Positions 19,979 through 31,100 of a stretch of DNA of 64,000 bases are shown one piece after another. Position 1 is the stretch's first letter, and each line of letters starts with the position of its first letter. The notes below the pieces were generated by a model that worked only from the letters and a program-made list of their open reading frames with translations, searched no databases and was not told the DNA's origin. Origin of the DNA: Burkholderia sp. USMB20. Its GTDB lineage: Bacteria > Pseudomonadota > Gammaproteobacteria > Burkholderiales > Burkholderiaceae. Position numbers and translations under genes: made by a program. The DNA lies in the NCBI RefSeq assembly GCF_000949135.2, contig NZ_JTAN02000019.1, positions 930,001 through 994,000 of the forward strand, read 5' to 3'.

Positions 19979-21043
19979 TCAACTCACCGTTTCGGGCTGC
20001 GCGGCCTTCACCGGCCAGCCCTGCAGATTCTCGGCGACGATCTCGCCCAACGCGCCGATCCATGCGGGCGCGCCGTTCAGGCACGGAATCCGGTGGAACG
20101 CCTGGCCGCCGCCCGCGATGAACTCGTCGCGCACCTCCATCCCGATCTCCTCGATCGTCTCCAGACAATCGGCCGTGAAACCGGGACAGAACACGTCGGC
20201 CCGCCGCACCCCCGCCTCGCCGAGTTCGCGCAGCGTCGGCGCCGTGTACGGCTGCAGCCACTCGGCCTTGCCGAAGCGCGACTGGAACGTCACGCGGCAT
20301 TCGAGCGTCGACAGCCCGAGCGCGGCCATCAGCAGCGCGCCCGTCTGCTGGCACTGGTCGTGATAGGGGTCGCCCAGATCGAGCGTGCGCTTCGGCACGC
20401 CGTGGAAACTCAGCACGAGCTTGTCGCCGGCCGCGAAGTCGGGCCGGCCATGCTGCGCCCAGTACTGGCGAACCTGCTCGGCGAGCGCGTGGATGTAGGC
20501 CGGATGGTCGGCGTAGTGCCGCACCGTACGCACTTCCGGCTGGTTGCGCATCCGTGCGAGCGCGGCGAACGCGGCATCGAATGCCGTCGCGGTAGTGGAC
20601 GCCGAGTATTGCGGGTACATCGGCATCAGCAGCACGCGCTCGACGCCAGCACGCTTGAACTGCGCGAGCGCCTGCGCAATGCCCGGGCTGCCGTAGCGCA
20701 TCGCGTAGTCGACCGTCACCTGATAGCCGTTCGACGCGAGCAGGTGGCGCACGCCGTCGGTCTGGCGCTCGGTGTATACGCGCAGCGGCGAGCCTTCGGG
20801 CATCCAGACGGCCGCGTATTTCTTCGCGGACGCGCGACCGCGCAGCGGCAGGATCAGCGTGCGCAGCAGCACCTGCCAGACGACCTGCGGGATTTCGACG
20901 ACACGCGGATCCGACAGGAACTCGGCCAGATAGCGCCGCACCGCGCGCGGCGTCGGGGCGTCGGGCGTGCCGAGATTGATCAGCAGCACGCCGATGCGAT
21001 GGGCAGCTGCGACGCTCGAAGGCGGCTCAAGATCGAAACGCAT
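19979..21043 (-). CDS. hemH: Ferrochelatase
   Basis: HemH inserts Fe2+ into protoporphyrin IX, the last step of haem synthesis. Visible motifs are [27 protein letters not shown] at the N-terminus, [26 protein letters not shown] with the catalytic His, and [23 protein letters not shown] with the conserved acidic pair. The ATG at 21043 gives 354 residues; a longer start at 21085 adds an atypical leader. It lies between hrcA and hslR on the minus strand. Co-location of a haem gene with the heat-shock repressor is common in Burkholderia-like genomes. Confidence 0.96.
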   Translation of the reverse strand: MRFDLEPPSSVAAAHRIGVLLINLGTPDAPTPRAVRRYLAEFLSDPRVVEIPQVVWQVLLRTLILPLRGRASAKKYAAVWMPEGSPLRVYTERQTDGVRHLLASNGYQVTVDYAMRYGSPGIAQALAQFKRAGVERVLLMPMYPQYSASTTATAFDAAFAALARMRNQPEVRTVRHYADHPAYIHALAEQVRQYWAQHGRPDFAAGDKLVLSFHGVPKRTLDLGDPYHDQCQQTGALLMAALGLSTLECRVTFQSRFGKAEWLQPYTAPTLRELGEAGVRRADVFCPGFTADCLETIEEIGMEVRDEFIAGGGQAFHRIPCLNGAPAWIGALGEIVAENLQGWPVKAAQPETVS

Positions 21044-21180
21044 GGGCAGGAACGTGCTCGGGGCACGCAGTCGGACGGCCCTCAATTATAGCGGGCCGTC
21101 TCGCCCGGGTCGGCTGGCCGTTCGGCCGACTGGCGGTGCGCACGGCGCCGCGGCACGATGGCGGGACGGTATCGGTCGGG

Positions 21181-22203
21181 TTACTGCTGGCTCAGCGTGA
21201 GCGACAGCAGCCGCGCGGTGATGTCGACGATCGGGATCACGCGGTTGTACGCCATGCGGGTCGGGCCGATCACGCCGAGCGTGCCGACGATCTGGCCGTT
21301 CACCTCGTAGGGCGCGGTCACGACGCTCATTTCCTCGATCGGCACGAGCGTCGATTCGCCGCCGATGAAGATCTGCACGCCCTGGGCGTGGCTCGACACG
21401 TCGAGCAATTGCAGGAGGCCCGTCTTTTGGTCGAACACGTCGAACAGCTTGCGCAGCCGCGCCATGTCGGACGACAGATCCGCCACTTCGAGCAGGTTGC
21501 GCTCGCCGGAAATGAGCACGGTGTCCTCGGTGTCGGGCACCTCGGTGCTGGCCGTCACGGCCGCATGCATCAGCGTGGTCATGTCGCCGCGCAGCTGGTC
21601 GATCTCGTCGCGCAGGCGGCGGCGCACCTCGTCGAACGACAGCCCGGCGAAGTGCGCGTTGATGTAGTTGGACGCCTCGGTGAGCTGCGACGGCGAATAG
21701 TCGCGCGGCGTCGCGAGCATCCGGTTCTGCACGTCGCCCTCGGGCGTGACGATGATCAGCAGGATGCGCTTGTCCGACAGCCGCATGAACTCGATCTGCT
21801 TGAACACGTGGCTGCGGCGCGGCGTCAGCACGACACCCGCGAACTGCGACAGGTTCGACAGCACGCTCGCCGCGGCCGCCACGACCCGCTGCTGCGGTTC
21901 GCCGGCCTGCAGCGTGTTCTGCACCTGGCGCGCGACGGCCTCGGCGTCGATCGGCGCCTCGACCGTCAGCATCGTGTCGACGAACAGCCGGTAGCCGCGC
22001 GGCGTCGGCACGCGGCCGGCCGACGTGTGCGGGCTCGACACGAGGCCGAGCTCCTCCAGGTCGGACATCACGTTGCGGATCGTTGCCGGGCTCAGTTCGA
22101 GCCCGGAGTAACGGGACAACGTGCGCGAGCCGACCGGCTGACCGTCGGCGATATACCGTTCGATCAGGGTTTTCAGGAGGGTTCGTGCGCGAGGATCTAG
22201 CAT
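21181..22203 (-). CDS. hrcA: Heat-inducible transcription repressor HrcA
   Basis: HrcA represses class I heat-shock genes by binding CIRCE operators, with GroEL as modulator. The 340-residue protein begins [21 protein letters not shown], followed by a winged-helix domain with [33 protein letters not shown]-like domain and the C-terminal [16 protein letters not shown] complete it. The ATG at 22203 matches the family start; the longer frame is a leader artefact. I find no CIRCE element anywhere in the window, so its targets (probably groESL) lie elsewhere. It is divergent from nadK, with 130 bases between. Confidence 0.96.
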   Translation of the reverse strand: MLDPRARTLLKTLIERYIADGQPVGSRTLSRYSGLELSPATIRNVMSDLEELGLVSSPHTSAGRVPTPRGYRLFVDTMLTVEAPIDAEAVARQVQNTLQAGEPQQRVVAAAASVLSNLSQFAGVVLTPRRSHVFKQIEFMRLSDKRILLIIVTPEGDVQNRMLATPRDYSPSQLTEASNYINAHFAGLSFDEVRRRLRDEIDQLRGDMTTLMHAAVTASTEVPDTEDTVLISGERNLLEVADLSSDMARLRKLFDVFDQKTGLLQLLDVSSHAQGVQIFIGGESTLVPIEEMSVVTAPYEVNGQIVGTLGVIGPTRMAYNRVIPIVDITARLLSLTLSQQ

Positions 22204-22333
22204 GGTGGAAAATTTTAGCGCAACCGCGCGAGCACGGCGAGTGGCCGCGGCCACTGTCGCCCGGGCCGACCGATCCGGCCCCGTTCGCGCACAGCCGGTT
22301 CTTTTCGTCAACGAGCTATGGTGTAATGCCGGC

Positions 22334-23236
22334 ATGAAAACCGGTAATCAGTTCAACACCGTCGCGCTCGTCGGCCGGAGCAACACGCCCGGCATCGCCG
22401 AGCCGCTCGCCACGCTGGCTGGCTGCATCGCGAAGCTCGGCTTCGAGGTCGTGTTCGAAGCCGAAACGGCGCGCGAGATCGGCATCTCCGGCTATCCGGC
22501 GCTCACCCCGGCGGAGATCGGCGCGCGCGCGGACGTGGCGGTCGTGCTCGGCGGCGACGGCACGATGCTCGGCATCGGCCGCCAGCTCGCGCCGTACAAG
22601 ACACCGCTGATCGGGATCAACCACGGGCGGCTCGGCTTCATCACGGACATCGCGGCGGCCGACATGCAGGCGCGCGTCCCGGTGATCCTGTCGGGCAAGT
22701 TCGAGCGCGAGGAGCGCTCGCTGCTCGAGGCCCGGATCATGCGCGACGGCGAACCGATCTACCACGCGCTTGCGTTCAACGACGTCGTCGTGAACCGCAG
22801 CGGCTTTTCCGGGATGGTCGAGCTGCGCGCGTCGGTCGACGGCCGGTACATGTACAACCAGCGTTCGGACGGCCTGATCGTCGCCACGCCGACCGGCTCG
22901 ACCGCCTACGCGCTGTCGTCGGCCGGCCCGATCCTGCATCCGCAGCTCCAGGGCATCGTGCTCGTGCCGATCGCGCCGCACGCGCTGTCGAACCGGCCGA
23001 TCGTGCTGCCCGACGATTCGAAGATCGCGATCCAGATCGTCGGCGGCCGCGACGTCAACGTGAACTTCGACATGCAGTCGTTCACGTCGCTCGAGCTGAA
23101 CGACACGATCGAGGTGCGCCGCTCGAAGCACACGGTGCCGTTCCTGCACCCGGTCGGCTACAGCTACTACGCGACGCTGCGCAAGAAGCTGCACTGGAAC
23201 GAACACGCATCGAACGAAGACGACAAGGCGTCCTGA
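22334..23236 (+). CDS. nadK: NAD kinase
   Basis: NadK phosphorylates NAD+ to NADP+. The [11 protein letters not shown] motif (about residues 70-80) and the segment [19 protein letters not shown] (about 180-200), both nucleotide-binding hallmarks of the family, are intact. [16 protein letters not shown]-like sequence follows. The ATG at 22334 gives 300 residues with the N-terminus FNTVALVGR. It is divergent from hrcA and precedes recN by 19 bases, so the two are probably co-transcribed. Confidence 0.96.
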   Translation: MKTGNQFNTVALVGRSNTPGIAEPLATLAGCIAKLGFEVVFEAETAREIGISGYPALTPAEIGARADVAVVLGGDGTMLGIGRQLAPYKTPLIGINHGRLGFITDIAAADMQARVPVILSGKFEREERSLLEARIMRDGEPIYHALAFNDVVVNRSGFSGMVELRASVDGRYMYNQRSDGLIVATPTGSTAYALSSAGPILHPQLQGIVLVPIAPHALSNRPIVLPDDSKIAIQIVGGRDVNVNFDMQSFTSLELNDTIEVRRSKHTVPFLHPVGYSYYATLRKKLHWNEHASNEDDKAS

Positions 23237-23255
23237 CGCACCCACGCCCGACACC

Positions 23256-24905
23256 ATGCTCCGCCACCTCTCGATTCGCGACTTCGTCATCGTCGCCGCG
23301 CTCGATCTCGAATTCGACAGCGGCTTTACCGTCTTTTCCGGCGAAACCGGCGCCGGCAAATCGATCCTGATCGACGCGCTGGCCCTCGCGCTCGGCGAAC
23401 GCGCCGACGCGAGCGTCGTGCGCGCCGGCTGCGGCCGCGCCGACATCACCGCCGAATTCACGCCGCACGACCGCGTCGCGCGCTGGCTCGACGAACACGC
23501 GTTCGACGCCGAGGACACCGTGATGCTGCGCCGCGTGATCGACGCGAACGGCCGCTCGCGTGCATTCATCAACGGCACCAGCGCGACGCTCGCGCAGCTG
23601 CGCGAGCTCGGCGAGATGCTGGTCGACATCCACGGTCAGCACGCGCACCAGCTGCTGATGCGGCCCGACGCGCAGCGCGAGCTGTTCGACACGCACGCGG
23701 GGCTCGTGGCCGATGCCGCGAACGTCGCACGCGCGTGGCGCGTCTGGCGCGACGCAACGCAGGCGATCGACGCCGCGAAGGCGCATGAGCGCGAACTGCA
23801 GCTCGAACGCGAGAAGCTCGCCTGGCAGCTCGCCGAACTCGACAAGCTCGCACCGCAACCCGGCGAATGGGACGAAGTCGGCAGCGAGCACAAGCGCCTG
23901 TCGCATTCGGCGAACCTGATCGCCGGCGTGCAGGGCGCGCTCAACGCGCTGTCCGAGGCCGACGACGCGATGCTCCCGCAGCTCGGCGCGATCGTGTCGA
24001 AGCTGCGCAGCCTGGCCGACTACGACACGGGGCTCGGCGACGCGCTCGCGTCGCTCGAACCGGCCGAAATCCAGCTGCAGGAAGCCGTCTATTCGCTGTC
24101 GCACTACGCGCAGCGCCTCGATCTCGACCCGGCCCGGCTCGCGCAGGTCGAAACGCGCCTCGACGCGCTGCACTCGACCGCCCGCAAGTTCCGGCTGCCG
24201 CCCGACACGCTGCACGAGGAACATGCGGCACGCCGCGCGCAGCTCGCCGCGCTCGACGCGGCCGCCGATCTCGGCGCGCTCGAAGCCGCGCAGGCGAAGG
24301 CATGGGAAGCCTATCTCGCCGACGCGAAACACCTGTCGACGGCCCGCGCGCAGGCCGCGAAGGCGCTCGGCACGGCCGTCACGGCCGGCATGCAGGAACT
24401 GTCGATGGCGGGCGGCAGCTTCGAAGTCGCGCTCGTGCCGCTCGCCGACGGCGGCCCGCACGGGCTCGAACAGGTCGAATTCCGGGTCGCCGGGCACCCG
24501 GGCGTGCCGCTGCGGCCGCTCGCGAAAGTCGCGTCGGGCGGCGAACTCGCACGGATCAGCCTCGCGCTGGCCGTGATCGCTAGCGCCGCCAGCCCGACGC
24601 CGACGCTGATTTTCGACGAAGTCGACACGGGGATCGGCGGCGGCGTCGCCGAGGTGGTCGGCCGCCTGCTGCACCAGCTCGGGCGCGACCGCCAGGTGCT
24701 GTGCGTGACGCACCTGCCGCAGGTCGCCGCACGCGGCGACCATCACTTCCAGGTCGCGAAAGGCGCCGACGAGCGCGGCGGCACCGTCTCGTCGGTCGTC
24801 CCGCTCGACAAGGCGAGCCGGGTCGAGGAAGTCGCGCGGATGCTCGGCGGGCTCGAGATCACCGCCACCACGCGCAAGCACGCGAAGGAAATGCTGGCGG
24901 CCTGA
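23256..24905 (+). CDS. recN: DNA repair protein RecN
   Basis: RecN is an SMC-like ATPase that acts early in double-strand break repair. It has the N-terminal LRHLSIRDFVIVAALDLEF, the Walker A box GETGAGKSIL (about residues 30-38), two long coiled-coil arms (about 150-370), the ABC signature VASGGELARISLALAVI and the Walker B region LIFDEVDTGIGGGVAEVVG. The length, 549 residues, is normal. It sits in one unit with nadK and converges on glnE. No LexA box was identified upstream; the nadK-recN gap of 19 bases leaves little room. Confidence 0.96.
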   Translation: MLRHLSIRDFVIVAALDLEFDSGFTVFSGETGAGKSILIDALALALGERADASVVRAGCGRADITAEFTPHDRVARWLDEHAFDAEDTVMLRRVIDANGRSRAFINGTSATLAQLRELGEMLVDIHGQHAHQLLMRPDAQRELFDTHAGLVADAANVARAWRVWRDATQAIDAAKAHERELQLEREKLAWQLAELDKLAPQPGEWDEVGSEHKRLSHSANLIAGVQGALNALSEADDAMLPQLGAIVSKLRSLADYDTGLGDALASLEPAEIQLQEAVYSLSHYAQRLDLDPARLAQVETRLDALHSTARKFRLPPDTLHEEHAARRAQLAALDAAADLGALEAAQAKAWEAYLADAKHLSTARAQAAKALGTAVTAGMQELSMAGGSFEVALVPLADGGPHGLEQVEFRVAGHPGVPLRPLAKVASGGELARISLALAVIASAASPTPTLIFDEVDTGIGGGVAEVVGRLLHQLGRDRQVLCVTHLPQVAARGDHHFQVAKGADERGGTVSSVVPLDKASRVEEVARMLGGLEITATTRKHAKEMLAA

Positions 24906-25164
24906 CGCCGGCTTCGTCGGCCGAATGCAGAAGATCGGCGCATGCGCCGGTCCCGGACCGCCGACGAACCCCACGTTTTTCGGCACGTGGCGTGTCGCTT
25001 TTCCCGGAACAGGCCTGCAGCGGCACGGCGAGCTGGCAGACCGATCTACCGGTCGAACCGCTCGCACGGCGCAGTTTTTCGATGGACGGCCGCCGCCCGG
25101 GCGCGCCCGCCCTGCCCCGCGGATTCGAGCGTCCTGCCGCGAACGCCGAATTCAAACGTCCGAC
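24906..25164. other. Intergenic gap between convergent recN and glnE
   Basis: No coding potential or strong T-tailed hairpin is visible in this 259-base stretch. Short GC-rich inverted pieces exist but none forms a convincing intrinsic terminator. Confidence 0.5.
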
Positions 25165-27966
25165 TCAAACTCCCGTTTCGACTGCGCCGAACACACGCTC
25201 CCACAACGCCGTCACGGCCGCCCGCTCGTCGGCCACCAGCGCCGGATCGACCCGCGCCTTCTCCATCCCGTCGAGCCGCAGCTTGTGCTGCAGCTTCCGG
25301 TACTTGCGATACGCGGCGCCGACGCGCTCGGCCTCGTCCTCGCCCATCAGCCCGAATCGCGCGACCTCGCGCAGCAGTGCGATGTTGCCGGTGTTGCGGA
25401 TCAGCTCGGCATCGCTCGACGCATGCAGCAGCACCCAGTACTGGACGATGAACTCGATGTCGACCATCCCGCCGCGATCGTGCTTCAGGTCGAACAGCTC
25501 GGTCTGGTTCGGGTGGCCGGCGAACACCTTGCCGCGCATGTCGACGATTTCCTTCGCGAGCACCGCCCCGTCGCGCGGCGTCGTCAGCACCTGCTGGCGG
25601 ATCGCCTCGAAGTCCGTGCCGATCTGCGGATCGCCCGCGCTGTAGCGGGCGCGCGTCAGCGCCTGGTGTTCCCACACCCACGCGGTGTTGGCCGCGTCGC
25701 CCTCGCGCAACTGGTAGCGGCGGAACGCGTCGAGATCGGTCACGAGCAGCCCGGCCTCGCCGTTCGGCCGCAGCCGCAGGTCGATGTCGAACAGCGCGCC
25801 CGCGCCGGTCGCGGTCGTGAGCCACGTGATCAGCCGGCGCGTGAACGTCGTGTAGACGTCCGCCGAGCGCTCGTCGGGGTCGTCGTACAGGAAGATCAGG
25901 TCGAGATCCGATGCGTAGCCGAGCTCCTTGCCGCCGAGCTTGCCGTACGCGATCACCGCGAACTTCGGCACGTCGCGGTGGCGCTTCGCGAGCTGCGACC
26001 AGACGACTTCGATCGTCACGTCGAGCACCGCGTCGGCGAGTTCCGACAGGCGGTCGCTCACATGCTCGACCGACAGCTGGCCGGCCAGGTCGATCAGCAG
26101 GATGCGGAACACCTCCGCGTGCTGCGCGTGTCGCAGCAGGTCCATCTGCTGCTCGGGGCCGTCGGCGGCCGCGAGGCGCGCACGCAATGCGTCCTTGAAC
26201 GCAGGCCAGTCGAACGGGCTCGCGATCGCTTCGTCGTCGAGCAGTTCGTCGAGCAGCTGCGGATGGCGGATCAGGTAGCCGCCGCCCCAGCGCGTCGCGC
26301 CGAGCACCGACAGCACGCGGTCGAGCGCGGCCGGATACTCGGTCAGCAGCGCGAGATAGACGCCGCGCCGGCTGACCGTCTCGAGCAGGTCGAACAGCCG
26401 CACGATGGTGTCGTCGCGGCGCGCGGCGTCGATCCGCGGCGCGGCCTCGAGCGCGCGCTGCGCGACGCTGTCGAAACGCTGCCGGCTCTTTTCCGGCAGG
26501 CCCGCGTAGCGCGACGACTGCCAGATCGCGCGCAGCCGCGCGAGCACGGCCGCCGGATCGGTGAAGCCCACGCCGTCGAGGCGCGCGAGCAGCGCGTCGT
26601 CTTCGCCGTCGTCGGCGAGCGCCCCGCTCCAGATCCACGTCGCGGCCGTGTCCTCGCCCGCCGCGCAGGGGCCGCCGTTCACCTTGTCGGCAAAGATCTG
26701 GTCGAACTGCGCCTCGACGAACGTCCGGTGACCGTCGAGCACCGTCATCAGCGCCGCATAGTCGGCAAAGCCGAGCGACGCGGCCAGCACCGCCCGCTCG
26801 CCCGCATCGACCGGCATCGCGTGCGTCTGCGCGTCGTCGCGGTACTGCAGCCGGTGCTCGAGCGTGCGCAGGAAGTTGTAGGCGTCGGTCAGGCGCTCGC
26901 GCACGTCCTCGCCGATCAGCCCGCGCGCCTGCGCATGGCGCAGCACCGCGAGCGTCGGCCGCACGCGGAATTCCGCATCCTGGCCGCCGCGGATCAGCTG
27001 GAACACCTGCGCGCTGAATTCGATCTCGCGGATTCCGCCGCGCCCGAGCTTGATGTCGTCGGCCTTGTCGGGCCGCATCGACGCTCGGCGCGCGGCTTCC
27101 TGGCGAATCTGCTGGTGCAGCGCACGGATCGCGCCGATCACGCCGAAGTCGAGATAGCGGCGGTATACGAACGGCTTGACGATCGATTCGAGCTGCGCCG
27201 CCAGCCGCCGCGCCGCGTCGCTGTCACCTTCGGATACGAGCCGCCCCTTGATCCACGCGTAGCGCTCCCATTCGCGCCCCTGCACGTAGAAATACTCCTC
27301 TAGCATCCCGAGACTGCAGACGAGCGGCCCCGAATCGCCGTTCGGGCGCAGCCGCATGTCGACGCGAAACACGTAGCCGTCGGCCGTGACCTCGGACAGC
27401 ACGCCGATCAGGCGCCGGCCGAGCCGCGTGAAATATTCCTGGGTGGACAGCGGCGAGCGCGTGCCGCCGGCCGTTTCGCCGTCGTCCTCGTAGACGAAGA
27501 TCAGGTCGATGTCCGACGACACGTTCAGCTCGCGGCCGCCGAGCTTGCCCATCCCGACCACGCCGAGCACGACGCGCTGGCCGTCGGCGCCGCGCGGCTC
27601 GCCGTACATCGCCTCGAGTTCGGCCGACAGCAGCGCGAGCGAGCGTTGCACGGCCACTTCGGCGAGATCGGTCATCGCGCCCGTCACCTCGGCGACGCTC
27701 GCGACGCCGCGCAGGTCGCGCTCCGCGACCGCGCCGAACACCTCGATACGCAACTGCCGCAGCGCGCGCTTCAGCTGCTCGTCGCCCGGCGCGGCCGTGC
27801 CGGCCGGCGCGGCGAGCAGTTCGGTCAGACGCGCGTCGAGCTGCGCGCGCGTGAGCGGCGCGGCGGCCCACGCGGCGATCTGGCCGGACAGCGCGGGACG
27901 CGCGGCCGCCGCGCGGGCGATGTAGCGGGAATAGGACGTGCTGATCAGGGCGGAAGCGTCGGTCAT
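25165..27966 (-). CDS. glnE: Bifunctional glutamine synthetase adenylyltransferase/deadenylyltransferase
   Basis: GlnE switches glutamine synthetase off by adenylylating a tyrosine and on by removing AMP, under control of the PII protein. The 933-residue protein has two nucleotidyltransferase domains. The N-terminal one (removal) has GKLGGRELNVSSDIDLIFVYEDD at about residues 140-165. The C-terminal one (addition) has GKLGGKELGYASDLDLIFLYDDPDE at about 670-700. A regulatory linker joins them. Both catalytic Asp pairs are present. It is transcribed away from yhdP, with 227 bases between the starts. Confidence 0.96.
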   Translation of the reverse strand: MTDASALISTSYSRYIARAAAARPALSGQIAAWAAAPLTRAQLDARLTELLAAPAGTAAPGDEQLKRALRQLRIEVFGAVAERDLRGVASVAEVTGAMTDLAEVAVQRSLALLSAELEAMYGEPRGADGQRVVLGVVGMGKLGGRELNVSSDIDLIFVYEDDGETAGGTRSPLSTQEYFTRLGRRLIGVLSEVTADGYVFRVDMRLRPNGDSGPLVCSLGMLEEYFYVQGREWERYAWIKGRLVSEGDSDAARRLAAQLESIVKPFVYRRYLDFGVIGAIRALHQQIRQEAARRASMRPDKADDIKLGRGGIREIEFSAQVFQLIRGGQDAEFRVRPTLAVLRHAQARGLIGEDVRERLTDAYNFLRTLEHRLQYRDDAQTHAMPVDAGERAVLAASLGFADYAALMTVLDGHRTFVEAQFDQIFADKVNGGPCAAGEDTAATWIWSGALADDGEDDALLARLDGVGFTDPAAVLARLRAIWQSSRYAGLPEKSRQRFDSVAQRALEAAPRIDAARRDDTIVRLFDLLETVSRRGVYLALLTEYPAALDRVLSVLGATRWGGGYLIRHPQLLDELLDDEAIASPFDWPAFKDALRARLAAADGPEQQMDLLRHAQHAEVFRILLIDLAGQLSVEHVSDRLSELADAVLDVTIEVVWSQLAKRHRDVPKFAVIAYGKLGGKELGYASDLDLIFLYDDPDERSADVYTTFTRRLITWLTTATGAGALFDIDLRLRPNGEAGLLVTDLDAFRRYQLREGDAANTAWVWEHQALTRARYSAGDPQIGTDFEAIRQQVLTTPRDGAVLAKEIVDMRGKVFAGHPNQTELFDLKHDRGGMVDIEFIVQYWVLLHASSDAELIRNTGNIALLREVARFGLMGEDEAERVGAAYRKYRKLQHKLRLDGMEKARVDPALVADERAAVTALWERVFGAVETGV

Positions 27967-28193
27967 CGAAAAAGCGGGCCTGGCGGTAAGGCCCCGCTGC
28001 GGGACAACGCGTGCGCGCCCCGCTGCCGACAGGCCCCTTGGACTCGGCGCGGTGTCGCGACGCGGGTACGCCGCCGCGACAACCGCGCGCAGGAAAGCCC
28101 GTGCCGTGCGGCCTCAACGGCCGCCGGCACGAACCCGTGTGATACATTTCAACGTCAGTCTGCAAAACTACCATATCGCCGCCCTTCCGCCGC

Positions 28194-31100
28194 ATGTCCG
28201 ACCGTCAGGAATCCGCCGTAGCTGAGCCCGAAGCGGGACCTCCGAAGCACGATCATCCGGTCCTGCGTCGCGTGTTCAGGGTGACGCTGGCAGTCGGGAT
28301 CGGCACGTACTTCGTCGCGTCCGGCGCGTTCCTCGGGATGCGCTACGTGCTGCTGCCGCGCATCGACGAATACCGCCCGCGCATCGAGCGCGCGGTGTCC
28401 GACAAGCTGCACGCGCAGCTTTCGATCGGCAAGCTGTCTCCGCACTGGTCCGGCATGCAGCCGGGCGTCGAAGTCGCCAACCTCACCATTCGCGGCCGTG
28501 ACGGCCAGATCGCGCTGTCGGTCCCGCACGCGACGGCCGCGCTGTCGTGGATGTCGCTGCTGCGGCTGTCGCCCGCGCTGTCGAGCCTGATCGTCGACCA
28601 TCCCGACCTCGTCGTCGCGCGCGCGGCCGACGGCTCGCTGAGCGTCGCGGGCGTCGGCGTCGCGACCACCCATGGCGGCAACGACACGTTCGGCACGTGG
28701 CTGCTGAAGCAGGAAGCGATCGTGCTGCGCAACGGCACGCTGCGCTGGCGCGACGCGCAGCACGACGCACCGGAGCTCGCGCTGTCCGGCATCCGCCTCG
28801 CGGTGCTCAACCACGGCCGCGAGCACAAGGCCGCGCTGCAGGCGCCCGCGAACGGCACGCTGCTGCTCGGCCCGCTCGATTTCCGCGCGCGTTTCCGCCA
28901 CAAGCCGCTCGCGCCGATCGGCAAGCCGACGAACTGGACCGGCGACGCGTACCTGTCGACCGGTCCGGTCGACCTGCAGACGCTCGGCCGCTATCTCGAC
29001 ATTCCGCTCACGATCCACGCGGGCCGGATCGACAACGCGATCTGGGCGACCTTCCAGGACGGCCACCTGCGCTCCGCGGGCGGCGACCTGCAGGGCGCCG
29101 ACGTCGTGCTGCGCGTGCGGCCGACCCAGCCGCGCCTCGACGTGCCGACGGTCGGGTTCGGCTGGGACATGGCGCTGGACGCCGGCCACGACTACACGCT
29201 GCACCTGACGCGCTTCAACGCGGAGCTCGGCCAGCCGCCGCTGCCGGACGGCACGCCGCTCGCCCGTTCGCTCGCGCTGTCGACGCTGACTGCCCGCTAC
29301 CGCGTGCCGACCGCCGACCAGGGGCAGCTGCTCAGCGTCGTCGGCGACCGTGTCGATCTCGGCATCCTCAGCGAGTTCATCCGCGGGCTGCCGCTGCCTG
29401 CGCGGCTGCGCAACGAGCTGATCAAGCTCGACCCGCGCGGGATGGTGTCGAACTATCACATCGAGGTCGAACGCGCGAAGCCGGCGCGGGCCGACCTGGC
29501 CGACGAAGAGCGGCGCATGGGCGCCGCGCCGATCGTCCGCTACCGCTTCCTCGGCGATCTGCAGGGCATCAGCGTCGCCGCGCAGGAGCCGCCGCCGGGT
29601 CTTTCCCCGCGCGGTCACCCGCGCGCCGGCTGGCCGGGCGTCGAGAATTTGTGGGGCCACATCGATGCGAGCGAAACCGGCGGCAGCGCGCACTTCGACA
29701 CGGTCAATGCGGCGGTCACGGTACCCGGCGAATTCGACGAGCCGCGCCTGACCTTCGACCGGCTGCGCGGCAACGCGAAATGGGTGATCACGCCGGCGCC
29801 GGGCGAGAAGCACGCGCGCGTCGACGTGACGTTGCCCGACCTGTTCGTCGCGAACCCCGATGCGGAAATCGCGGTGTCGGGCACGTACACGAACCCCGGC
29901 CACGGCCGCGGCTCGCTCGACCTGCGCGCGGATTTCGCGCGCGCGTCGGTTGCGCGCATCCCGCGCTACCTGCCGACCGGGATGTCCGAGCACCTGCGCG
30001 ACTATCTCGGCCATGCGCTGCAGGACGGCCAGGTGACCAAGGGGGCGTCGATCGTCGCGCGCGGCCCGCTCGAGAAATTCCCGTTCGAACACGAGCCGGA
30101 CGCCGGCGTGTTCCACATCGTCGCGCCGTTCACCGGCGGGCGCTTCGAGCCGACGCCGTACCCGCCGCGCAAGCTCGCGAACGGCACGCCGAGCGTCTGG
30201 CCCGCACTCGACGGAATCGACGGCGTGTTCGAGCTCGCGCAGAACAAGCTGCGCTTCGACATCGCGCGCGCGCACTACAAACGCGTCGCGCTGACGAAGG
30301 TCGCCGGCCGGATCGACGATCTCGGCAATCCGTCGAAGTCGCCGCTCGTCATCGACGGCCATGCGCAAGGCCCGCTCGCGGACCTGATCGACTACGCGGA
30401 CAACAGCTCGCTCGGCGCGATGAGCGGGCACATCGGCCAGCGGATCGATGCGCAGGGGCCCGCGGCGCTCGCGCTCAAGATCACGATTCCGCAGCACGTT
30501 CCGCATCCGCATACGCACGTCGAGGGCACGCTCGCGTTCGGCGGCAACACGCTGTCGACCGACGGCGTGCCGCCGCTGTCCGCGCTGCGCGGCAGCGTGC
30601 GCTTCAGCGAGGCCGGCGCGTCGCTGCACGAGCTGTCGGGGCGCTTCCTCGGTGGCCCGGTGCGCGCGAACGGCAACTTCCAGTCGCACGGCCCGTACGC
30701 GGTGGACGTCGACGGCAAGCTCGCGCTCGACGCCGCGCGCGGCCTGAACCTGCGGGGCACGGCCGCGGCGCTGCTCGAGCACGTGGTCGGCGACGCGCCG
30801 TACCAGCTCGCCGTGCGCGGCGCGCCGGGCCGCCTGCCGGAGGTCACCGCGCATTCCGACCTGACGGGCGTCGCGCTGAATTTCCCGGCGCCGTTCGCGA
30901 AACCGGCCGGCACGCCGATGCCGTTCCGCTTCACGCTGCAGCCGGCCGCCCAGGCCGGCGGCAAGCGCCTCGAGCATGCCGACCTGACGCTCGGGCCCGT
31001 GTCCGCGACCTACCTGCTCGACGCGACGCCCGGCCAGCCGCTGCGCGCGGTGCGCGGCGCGATGGGCATCCACCGGATGCCCGACCTGCCGCAGGACGGC

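Noticed and set aside
22204-22333. Possible CIRCE operator in the hrcA-nadK gap (TTAGCGC...)
   Set aside because: Only the first four bases agree with TTAGCACTC, and there is no matching inverted half.
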